A stretch of 33,109 nucleotides of DNA, taken from Micrococcales bacterium (GTDB taxonomy: Bacteria > Actinomycetota > Actinomycetes > Actinomycetales > Dermatophilaceae). The DNA is taken from contig PKWT01000031.1 in NCBI GenBank assembly GCA_003132125.1, positions 1 through 33,109 of the forward strand. Direction: 5' to 3'. The notes beneath the pieces are model-generated. The model worked only from the letters and a program-made list of their open reading frames with translations. It searched no databases and was not told the DNA's origin. A program made the position numbers and the translations under genes. This document shows positions 15,410-20,384 of this stretch, piece by piece. Position 1 is the stretch's first letter; each line of letters begins with the position of its first letter.

Positions 15410-15696
15410 CACGAGTCCTGCTCCTCGAAGGCCCACAGCGAGGCGGCCTTGAACGCGGTGCGGATCCGGTTCTGGCGGCGTACCGCGGACGGCTCCGCCT
15501 GGGCGTCGTTGATCGGGCCGCCCAGCAGCGCGCGTCCGGCCGTGCCGTCGCCGGCGAGCAGGAGCGTGCGGTCCAACGGGTTGAGGATCTTGGCGCCGCC
15601 GTCGATGAGCGCGAGGAAGGCGGCCTGGTGCTCGGCGCGGGTCTCGGCGATCGCCGCCGACAGGACCGCCTCGGTGACCGACGGGCCCCGGGTCAC
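15406..15696 (-). CDS. Hypothetical protein (96 aa)
   Basis: The 96 residues begin VTRGPSVTEAVLSAAIAET, contain a helical stretch (EHQAAFLALIDGGAKIL), and end with a basic helix (SAVRRQNRIRTAFKAASLW) and an acidic tip. I recognise no family. Both ends overlap neighbours by 4 nt. The extra N-terminal residues of the open frame are Arg/His/Cys-rich translation inside the previous gene and are rejected. Confidence 0.65.
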   Translation of the reverse strand: MTRGPSVTEAVLSAAIAETRAEHQAAFLALIDGGAKILNPLDRTLLLAGDGTAGRALLGGPINDAQAEPSAVRRQNRIRTAFKAASLWAFEEQDSW

Positions 15697-16094
15697 GCGA
15701 CACCGCCCCACACCGCGAGGATGAAACACCCATCGCCGGCAGCGTGGCGGCCGGTGTGCCCGGCACGGCGCGTGCACGTCCAGTGCGCCGTACCCAACGA
15801 GCGACGCGTCCGCGCAGTACAGACAGAGGGCCAGCAGGAACGGGTCAGGTCCGGGACCATCGCCCCGGTCCCGTACAGCTCCGCGGGCATCTCCCAGAAG
15901 ACCAGGGAACGTGGACGACGCCGGGGTCCGGCACCGCGGCGGACCGCGGACTCCAGGACCGGGCGGTCCTCGATCTGCAGAGCCCGAAGCGCCGGCGCTA
16001 GCTCGAGCAGGTCGAAGAGCCGCGCCAGCTCGTCCGCGCGCTCGATCTCCGTCATCGGCGGGCGCAGCTCGTAGGTACCCGGGTCGATGGTCAC
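15693..16094 (-). CDS. Hypothetical protein with C-terminal Cys/His motif
   Basis: The 133-aa protein has an acidic helical N-terminal half (TEIERADELARLFDLLELA) and a basic middle (RRGAGPRRRPRSLVFWE). A C-terminal Cys/His motif, CTARTRRSLGTAHWTCTRRA then GHTGRHAAGDG, follows. That CxxxxGHxGxH pattern is frequent in actinophage small proteins and may bind zinc. The GTG at 16094 overlaps the stop of the small membrane gene upstream. Confidence 0.66.
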   Translation of the reverse strand: MTIDPGTYELRPPMTEIERADELARLFDLLELAPALRALQIEDRPVLESAVRRGAGPRRRPRSLVFWEMPAELYGTGAMVPDLTRSCWPSVCTARTRRSLGTAHWTCTRRAGHTGRHAAGDGCFILAVWGGVA

Positions 16095-16261
16095 CGCGCA
16101 GCCCTCCGCTCGATGGCGTTCAGCGCGGAGATCATCGCGGCCGTCAGCAGCAGGGTCAGGATCGCGCGACCGTCCAGCCGCCCGGCTGGGGTCGGGGCGA
16201 TCAGCATCCACACGCACAACGCGGTCACCCCGAAGCCCAGGGCACCGATCGCCCGCGTCAT
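16091..16261 (-). CDS. 56-aa two-helix membrane protein
   Basis: This short frame starts at ATG 16261 and fills the gap between its neighbours exactly, overlapping both by 4 nt. Two hydrophobic segments are visible: IGALGFGVTALCVWMLIAP, and ILTLLLTAAMISALNAI. They are joined by a short polar turn (GRLDGR), and the protein ends in a basic tail (ERRAAR). It would sit in the cytoplasmic membrane. With the next two genes it forms a run of three small membrane proteins near the start of the early block, where superinfection-exclusion proteins are sometimes found; that role is inference. Confidence 0.65.
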   Translation of the reverse strand: MTRAIGALGFGVTALCVWMLIAPTPAGRLDGRAILTLLLTAAMISALNAIERRAAR

Positions 16262-16518
16262 CGCTGGGCCGCCTTCACGCGCCGAGACTCACGCCGCATG
16301 GTCAGGCAGATCTCGCCGACCACGACCACCCAGAACGACCCGGCAGCACTGACGATCAGCAGCGGCACGTCGCTACGCGAACCAACCGCGTGCAACACCC
16401 ACGCGGCCGCGCAGATGAGGACCCAGGCCACCACGGTGACGATGGCCAGGTCGACCAAAACCTGAACGGGCGACCACACCAGCGCTGGTGCCGGTGCGGG
16501 CCCGGGCGCGGCGGTCAT
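16258..16518 (-). CDS. Small two-helix membrane protein (86 aa)
   Basis: After a Pro/Ala-rich N-terminus there are two clear membrane segments: VQVLVDLAIVTVVAWVLICA at about residues 18-37, and VPLLIVSAAGSFWVVVVGEI at about 51-70. A basic C-terminus (MRRESRRVKAAQR) follows and would lie in the cytoplasm. No family is recognised. It overlaps the genes on both sides by 4 nt. Confidence 0.68.
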   Translation of the reverse strand: MTAAPGPAPAPALVWSPVQVLVDLAIVTVVAWVLICAAAWVLHAVGSRSDVPLLIVSAAGSFWVVVVGEICLTMRRESRRVKAAQR

Positions 16519-16892
16519 CGCCGGCCGTCCTTGCGACGGGCATCATCCGCGGACATCGCGGCCAGGATCTCCACCGCGGCGAGAACCACCAGCGACGCGA
16601 GGAACGCGTCAGGCAGGGACGACGAGAGGTGCCGCACGATCACGACGACGAGCGAGACGACCACGACGCGGCGGAGCCACCTGCCGACGCGGGCGGCGTC
16701 CCGGATGAGCCGGTCGACCACGTCCTCGGCCGGGCCGACCGGGACATCGGCCGTGATCGGGCGGGCGTGCGCGGAGCGTGGCGGCGCACCGAAGAGGTGC
16801 GGGCGCCGGCAGTGCGAGTCGGTGCACGGGGCATACTCGGCGGCCCGGTCCGGGGCGAAGTGGAACCGAGGATCCGCGGTCCACTTGCTCAC
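16515..16892 (-). CDS. Membrane protein with RPITADVPVGPAE motif
   Basis: The 125-aa product begins with a Cys/His segment (CTDSHCRRPHLFGAPPR). It then has RPITADVPVGPAEDVVDRL, shared with the protein at 14778-15086. Two hydrophobic segments follow (VVVVSLVVVIV, about 75-86, and LASLVVLAAVEILAAM), and a basic C-terminus ends the protein. The shared DNA segment lies at 16725-16764. It is the third of the membrane-protein run. GTG 16892 overlaps the upstream stop by 4 nt. Confidence 0.68.
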   Translation of the reverse strand: MSKWTADPRFHFAPDRAAEYAPCTDSHCRRPHLFGAPPRSAHARPITADVPVGPAEDVVDRLIRDAARVGRWLRRVVVVSLVVVIVRHLSSSLPDAFLASLVVLAAVEILAAMSADDARRKDGRR

Positions 16893-17113
16893 AGCGCACG
16901 ACCGAAGACCACGATGCGGACCGCGGCCACGGCCGTCTTGCCGTAGACGCGGCGGATGAACTGACGGTCCAGCACGCCGCGGACGTCGTCGAGGCTCGAC
17001 CCGCCCAGCAACAGCGAGCTGACGAGCCGCGCGAGACGGTCCGCGAGCGCCTGGTCGTTCAGGCCAAGGATGCGCTCAGCGGCGAGCGCGGGGATGAAGG
17101 TTCTCTTGAACAC
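16889..17113 (-). CDS. Small hypothetical protein (74 aa)
   Basis: The 74-aa protein is predicted helical: AAERILGLNDQALADRLARL, then SLDDVRGVLDRQFIRRV. It has a basic end and no membrane segment. GTG 17113 is preceded by GGAAGG at 7-nt spacing, a strong ribosome-binding site. It is the first gene after a 51-bp gap, so translation restarts here. Confidence 0.66.
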   Translation of the reverse strand: MFKRTFIPALAAERILGLNDQALADRLARLVSSLLLGGSSLDDVRGVLDRQFIRRVYGKTAVAAVRIVVFGRAL

Positions 17114-17164
17114 GGTGGTGCCTTCCGAGTCGTCGAAGCCGGGGGCGGATGGAGAGAGAGCGGG

Positions 17165-17443
17165 TCAGGGCGTGGGGTCTGCGACGTCGATCGCCGCGTT
17201 GAAGGCCTTCAGGGCTGGGGCCGCACGGGCGAACTCGCGGCGGTACAGCTCGAGGTGAAGGTCGAGGTCCTGTTCGCTGCCACGCAGTGAGCCGAGGGCT
17301 CTGACCATGCGGTCGGCGGCCTGGTGCGCCTCGTCGCGCAGCCCGGCACGGTCCGCGGCCGGGTTGCCGACCGAGGGCGCGTGGTACGGGTCGAAGAACC
17401 GTGGCACGTGGCGCGGCACGTCCGCCGGCGATGGCGTGGTCAC
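17165..17443 (-). CDS. Hypothetical protein downstream of the Cro-like gene
   Basis: The 92-aa product has an N-terminal Pro/His-rich part (RHVPRFFDPYHAPSVGNPAA) and a helical charged remainder (LRDEAHQAADRMVRALGSL, then LDLHLELYRREFARAA). It overlaps the Cro-like gene by 4 nt and would be co-expressed with it as the second early gene. An excisionase or early regulator might sit here, but no HTH signature is visible, so no function is claimed. Confidence 0.65.
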   Translation of the reverse strand: MTTPSPADVPRHVPRFFDPYHAPSVGNPAADRAGLRDEAHQAADRMVRALGSLRGSEQDLDLHLELYRREFARAAPALKAFNAAIDVADPTP

Positions 17444-17682
17444 GACGCGACCCGCTGGCTGGACACGGCGGTCGGGTCGAGCAGGTCCGCGGCGCTGACG
17501 CCGAGGATCTCTGCGATGTGCGTGATGTCGTTGACGTCGAAGGCGGTCTGCCCGCTCAGCCGCCGCGCCATTGCGGACTGTGAGCGGCCGAGTCGATGTG
17601 CGAGTTTGGACCCTGAGATCCGCTGACGTGCTAGAGCTGCTCTGACTTCCTCGGCTACCCGCTGGGTGGGTGGTGGTTGCAT
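17440..17682 (-). CDS. Cro-like helix-turn-helix protein, first lytic gene
   Basis: The 80-aa protein is a single HTH domain. Residues 21-42 (RISGSKLAHRLGRSQSAMARR) form the HTH, followed by a helix and GVSAADLLD. Its residues 12-69 match the divergent repressor-like protein at 25 of 58 positions without gaps, so the two are paralogues. The divergent layout, repressor to the right and this gene opening the lytic block, is that of a cro gene. ATG 17682 lies 8 nt downstream of a candidate -10 box, so the mRNA may be leaderless; no Shine-Dalgarno sequence is seen. Confidence 0.8.
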   Translation of the reverse strand: MQPPPTQRVAEEVRAALARQRISGSKLAHRLGRSQSAMARRLSGQTAFDVNDITHIAEILGVSAADLLDPTAVSSQRVAS

Positions 17683-17689
17683 GGCAGGG

Positions 17690-17719
17690 ACGCTAACTCA
17701 CTAGGAGGGTAAGTTGCAA
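17690..17719 (-). promoter_or_regulatory. Candidate early lytic promoter (leaderless Cro transcript)
   Basis: On the - strand, TTGCAA (17719-17714) is a good -35 box. TAGCGT (17695-17690) is a fair -10 box after an 18-nt spacer. The Cro-like ATG lies 8 nt past the -10 box, about where transcription should start. Confidence 0.55.
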
Positions 17720-17770
17720 GCGCGTTCAGCAGCGTGTCGCATATGCTGGGAATGTCACCCACTCGGCGGG

Positions 17771-17799
17771 TTGATTTCCTGCTACGCGACCCCTACGTT
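17771..17799 (+). promoter_or_regulatory. Candidate repressor promoter (leaderless transcript)
   Basis: TTGATT (17771-17776) and TACGTT (17794-17799) are separated by exactly 17 nt. The ATG at 17806 begins 7 nt after the -10 box. There is no Shine-Dalgarno sequence before this ATG, so a leaderless mRNA is likely. These facts decide the start codon. Confidence 0.65.
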
Positions 17800-17805
17800 A
17801 GCCAC

Positions 17806-18249
17806 ATGAGTCAGCAAACGGTGCTACCGCTCCCCGATCCGCAGGAGGGCCTCACGAGCCAGATCGCGCGCGCGTTGCGCGGAGTGCTCGCCGAGCGTCA
17901 GATCAGTGGCAACCGTCTCGCGCACGAGACGGGCCTCTCACAGTCGCGGATCTCGCGGCGCCTTACCGGCGAGTATCCGCTGGACACCGACGAGCTCGAC
18001 GTGATTCTCACAGTGGTGGGGGTGTCGATCGACGAGCTGCTGGACCGGGCAGCGAGAAGCCCCCGTCCGGATGGTCCGGACGGGGGCCGAAGAACAGTGC
18101 GCCATCCGCGACTCGAACGCGGAACCCGCTGGTTAAGCGTCTGCGCTGGTCAGAGCGCCCCCGATGGGCCGGAGGGCGGAGCGGACGTCATCGCGTTCCC
18201 GGGCAGCCGTCGGTCCGCCAGCACCCCGGCCGGAACTGAGGCCGCCTGA
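17806..18249 (+). CDS. Immunity repressor-like HTH protein with attP inside its coding sequence
   Basis: From ATG 17806 the protein is 147 aa. Residues 33-55 form the HTH (ISGNRLAHETGLSQSRISRR) and GVSIDELLD at 72-80 ends the domain. Residues 84-147 are polar and Gly/Pro/Arg-rich, ending TPAGTEAA. Codons 98-111 lie in a 40-bp copy of the 3' half of a tRNA-Lys gene, the probable attP core, and codons 84-94 form a perfect hairpin. Integration there would replace residues 111-147 with a few host-encoded residues. The Ala-Ala end may be a protease tag, as shown for BPs-type phage repressors. The stop overlaps the next ATG (ATGA). An upstream GTG at 17734 would add 24 residues but precedes the promoter. 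Confidence 0.82.
   Translation: MSQQTVLPLPDPQEGLTSQIARALRGVLAERQISGNRLAHETGLSQSRISRRLTGEYPLDTDELDVILTVVGVSIDELLDRAARSPRPDGPDGGRRTVRHPRLERGTRWLSVCAGQSAPDGPEGGADVIAFPGSRRSASTPAGTEAA
18059..18087 (-). terminator. Perfect hairpin beside attP, tRNA-terminator-like
   Basis: GCCCCCGTCCGGA (18059-18071) pairs perfectly with its complement at 18075-18087 over a 3-nt loop. On the - strand it begins 10 nt after the tRNA 3' end and is followed by TTCTCGCT. It therefore looks like the terminator of the tRNA gene that integration would rebuild. On the + strand it is part of the repressor-like coding sequence and is not followed by T residues. Confidence 0.65.
18098..18137 (-). other. attP core: 3' half of a tRNA-Lys(CUU) gene
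   Basis: Read on the - strand, this 40-bp segment gives CTTAA (anticodon CUU and the loop end), CCAGC (3' anticodon stem) and a 5-nt variable loop. It continues with CCGCG-TTCGAGT-CGCGG (T arm) and ATGGCGC plus A (acceptor 3' strand and discriminator). The 5' half of a tRNA is absent, and 'GCAGACG' upstream would not pair with CCAGC, so this is not a working tRNA gene. Tyrosine integrases use such tRNA 3' ends as attachment cores. The integrase gene lies 0.7 kb away. Confidence 0.82.
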
Positions 18250-18518
18250 TGAGCACCACGACGACCCACGCGGCCGCGCGCCCGACGTCGGGCGACGAGC
18301 TGTACACGATCGGACTCGCACTGCAGGCCGAGTACGCCCGGGGCCTGGCCGCCGGGCGCGCCGAGGCCAGCGCCGCGATCGCTACCCTCGCCATCCGCGA
18401 AGAGGCCAACTGGCAGGCCGCATACACCGAGCACCGATCCCGGTGGATGCCCATGAGCTGGTACCTCGACGCACTCGAGGACGCCCGGGCCGCGGCCGCC
18501 GGCAAGGTGACCCGGTGA
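18249..18518 (+). CDS. Hypothetical protein between repressor and integrase (89 aa)
   Basis: The product starts MSTTTTHAAARPTSGDELY and is then helical and Ala-rich (ALQAEYARGLAAGRAEAS, then EEANWQAAYTEHRSRW). It has no HTH or Cys motif. It overlaps the repressor stop (ATGA) and its own stop overlaps the next GTG, so in the free phage it would be read from the repressor promoter. In a lysogen it would be cut off from that promoter, because attP lies upstream of it. Function unknown. Confidence 0.68.
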   Translation: MSTTTTHAAARPTSGDELYTIGLALQAEYARGLAAGRAEASAAIATLAIREEANWQAAYTEHRSRWMPMSWYLDALEDARAAAAGKVTR

Positions 18519-18847
18519 GCCCGCGCGGAGACCACTCCGAGTTCTCCGGGTTCGTTCGCCGGATCCTGCGCGCCTACTCGCGGCGGTGCGCGTGCGCCGA
18601 CCCCGACGACCTCACCGAGTTGCTCGCCCTGCAGGGCGAGGTCGACACCGCCATCACCGCCGCCGTGGCGGGCCTGCGCCGATCCGGCTTCTCGTGGGCC
18701 GAGATCGCCACCGCCGCGCACACCACACGGCAGGCCGCCCAGCAGCGCTGGGGCGTCAAGGCAGCCTTGACGACAGAACCAGTTGTGCTGAACGACACAC
18801 CAGCGACACCCGTGCGCACCATCCGCGTGGCCACAGCCGCGGTCTAG
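18515..18847 (+). CDS. Small HTH protein upstream of integrase (110 aa)
   Basis: The GTG at 18515 overlaps the previous stop. Residues 7-50 are helical (FVRRILRAYSRRCACADPDD, then ALQGEVDTAITAA). Residues 57-82 form an HTH of the sigma-region-4 type (GFSWAEIATAAHTTRQAAQQ), a unit common in actinobacterial proteins. It probably binds DNA and could be an excisionase or a helper of integration, since no other excisionase candidate is evident. It ends 21 bp before the integrase start. Confidence 0.72.
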   Translation: MSPRGDHSEFSGFVRRILRAYSRRCACADPDDLTELLALQGEVDTAITAAVAGLRRSGFSWAEIATAAHTTRQAAQQRWGVKAALTTEPVVLNDTPATPVRTIRVATAAV

Positions 18848-18868
18848 CGCACAGCGGCGCCGGACAGG

Positions 18869-19756
18869 GTGACCGGCGTGACCTACCCGCCGAACGCCTC
18901 GCCCTGGGACGTCCCCACGGCCGCCTGGCTCACCTGGCTCCGTTCCGACGGGCGACCACCAGAGTCGGTCGCCGTTCGACGCACCCAGATCAGCCGACTC
19001 GCCCGCGACCACGCCCGACACTCCCCCTGGGCACTGAGCACCCAAGACCTCGCCGACTGGCTCGCGGCACACCCGACCTGGTCCCCGGCCTACCGGCGAG
19101 CCATGCGCTCAGCCGTGCGCGGCTTCTACGCCTGGGCCCGGGCCACCGGCCTGACCGAACGCGACCCCGCCCAGCTGCTGCCCCGCACCCGCCCCACGCT
19201 CCCAAAGCCACGACCCATACCCGACCAGGTCGTGGAGATCACCCTGGACGACGACGCCACCACCGAACGCGTCAAGCTGATGGTCGAGCTCGGCCGCGAC
19301 TGCGGACTCCGACGAGCCGAGATCGCCGGCGTGCACACCCGCGACATCGAGACCGTGCGCGGCGTGCTGTTCCTGCGCGTGCACGGCAAGGGACGCCGCG
19401 AGCGCCTGGTCCCGCTGCCGCACGGACTGGCGTGGCGGCTGCGCGCCGAAGGCCCCGGGTGGGTGTTCCCGTCCCCCGCACGCCCCGGGAAGCCCCTGAC
19501 AGCCGCGCACGTGGGCCGACTGGTCCGGGGTGCCCTGGGAGGCCCGTGGACGACCCACACGCTGCGTCACGGGTACGCCACCGCGGCGTACCAGGTCGAC
19601 CGGGACCTGATCGCGGTCCGCGACCTACTCGGGCACTCCTCGGTCGCCACCACCCAGGTCTACGTGCTGGCACCCGACGACGCGATGCTCAAGGCAGCCC
19701 ACGGCGCCCAACTACGGCGCCGCGACTACGGACGCGAGACGAACACCGCCGCGTGA
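18869..19756 (+). CDS. int: Tyrosine integrase
   Basis: The 295-aa recombinase joins attP to a host tRNA-Lys gene (the target is inferred from the attP core). It has an N-terminal SAM-like core-binding domain (about 15-95) and a C-terminal catalytic domain with all expected residues: R148 in CGLRRAEI, K174 in VHGKGRRE, H230 and R233 in THTLRHGYAT, H256 in LLGHSSVA and nucleophile Y265 in TTQVYV. No long arm-binding N-terminus is visible. It ends RETNTAA; the Ala-Ala end resembles a protease tag, as reported for BPs-type integrases. GTG 18869 follows GGACAGG closely; GTG 18878 is an alternative with better spacing. Confidence 0.95.
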   Translation: MTGVTYPPNASPWDVPTAAWLTWLRSDGRPPESVAVRRTQISRLARDHARHSPWALSTQDLADWLAAHPTWSPAYRRAMRSAVRGFYAWARATGLTERDPAQLLPRTRPTLPKPRPIPDQVVEITLDDDATTERVKLMVELGRDCGLRRAEIAGVHTRDIETVRGVLFLRVHGKGRRERLVPLPHGLAWRLRAEGPGWVFPSPARPGKPLTAAHVGRLVRGALGGPWTTHTLRHGYATAAYQVDRDLIAVRDLLGHSSVATTQVYVLAPDDAMLKAAHGAQLRRRDYGRETNTAA

Positions 19757-19769
19757 GACGCGGCCGCGC

Positions 19770-20039
19770 TCAGGCGCCCGGGCCGGGACGCACGAACAGA
19801 GGCATGGCCGACAGGCGCCCGGATGCGCCGCCGCCAGAGCCCACGGCCCAGGTGTGCAGCTGCCAGCCGACGCCGATGATGATCGCCATCATCTGCTCGA
19901 TGTCGGCGATCCGACCGGACATGCCGCCCTGACCCGTCGGGGGCATCAGGATCGGGGTGAAGAAGGGCAGGCCCTCGTTCCATGCGTCGGCCGCGTCGGT
20001 GGCGACCCGGTCGAACTTCTTGTCCTTCATCCATGCCAT
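19770..20039 (-). CDS. Hypothetical protein at the end of the late block (89 aa)
   Basis: The product starts MAWMKDKKFDRVATDAADAW and has FFTPILMPPTGQGGMSGRIAD. It continues IEQMMAIIIGVGWQLHTWAV, a helix with hydrophobic character. The end is Gly/Pro-rich. I recognise no named family. It lies beyond the 20102-20129 terminator in the late direction and faces the integrase tail to tail with a 13-bp gap, so it may have its own weak promoter or depend on read-through. ATG at 20030 is an alternative start. Confidence 0.65.
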   Translation of the reverse strand: MAWMKDKKFDRVATDAADAWNEGLPFFTPILMPPTGQGGMSGRIADIEQMMAIIIGVGWQLHTWAVGSGGGASGRLSAMPLFVRPGPGA

Positions 20040-20101
20040 GGGTCGAACCGTAGCCCCTGACGCGCGACCACGGAGCAGACACGGCCGGTGACAGCACGAA
20101 G

Positions 20102-20129
20102 GCGCCCCCCACCCGAAGGTGGGGGGCGC
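20102..20129 (-). terminator. Intrinsic terminator after the lysis genes
   Basis: GCGCCCCCCACC (20102-20113) pairs perfectly with its complement (20118-20129) over a CGAA loop. On the - strand it is followed by TTCGTGCTG, the same tail as the early-block terminator at 4640-4662. It would end the late transcript, and also stop rightward read-through from integrase in the opposite sense. Confidence 0.75.
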
Positions 20130-20148
20130 TCGTGCCGGGGTTGAGCGG

Positions 20149-20382
20149 TTAGGTGCGCGGAGGCCAGGACCAGTGCCCCGGCTCCGGCTCAGCCGAGAAC
20201 GGGACCGACGTGTTGAAGAAGACGCCGGTCGGGTTGAAGATCGCGAGGCCGACGCGATCGGGCTCCGTCGCCGTCGGCGACACGAGGCATGTGATGATCG
20301 CGGCGCGCGGTAGAGACCCATGCTCCCCGCCAGGGGTGCCGTAGGACTGGTAGTGGACGATCCGGCCGACGCTGGGCTCCAT
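20149..20382 (-). CDS. Conserved small protein downstream of the lysis genes (77 aa)
   Basis: The sequence MEPSVGRIVHYQSYGTPGG, then PRAAIITCLVSPT, VGLAIFNPTGVFFN and a Pro/Trp-rich end is familiar from many actinobacterial and other phages. It is usually found near the lysin or tail-tip genes and annotated as hypothetical. It looks like a compact beta-barrel of unknown role. ATG 20382 and stop 20149; it is the last gene before the 20102-20129 terminator. Confidence 0.8.
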   Translation of the reverse strand: MEPSVGRIVHYQSYGTPGGEHGSLPRAAIITCLVSPTATEPDRVGLAIFNPTGVFFNTSVPFSAEPEPGHWSWPPRT

Positions 20383-20384
20383 GG

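Larger units (their letters stand above)
17683..17805. promoter_or_regulatory. Divergent promoter/operator region of the lysogeny switch
   Basis: This 123-bp region lies between the start codons of the Cro-like and repressor-like genes. It contains the two promoters listed separately and a GCTAAC (17692-17697) / GTTAGC (17797-17802) pair in opposite orientation, each overlapping a -10 box. A CAGCA (17727-17731) / TGCTG (17744-17748) dyad lies between. The GTTAGC pair is a candidate operator half-site because it sits symmetrically at both promoters. The open repressor frame extends to a GTG at 17734, but that would place its start upstream of its own promoter. Confidence 0.65.

Noticed and set aside
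17734..17805. N-terminal extension of the repressor-like protein from GTG 17734
   Set aside because: It would begin upstream of the best -35 and -10 boxes, and the added residues have no HTH or other pattern. ATG 17806 fits a leaderless start.
18098..18137. A tRNA gene on the - strand
   Set aside because: Only the 3' half is present. The sequence before the anticodon would not pair with the 3' anticodon stem, and there is no D arm. It is an attachment core, not a tRNA.
18869..19756. Serine integrase or transposase
   Set aside because: The R, K, HxxR, H and Y residues are those of a tyrosine recombinase, and no inverted repeats of an insertion sequence flank it.
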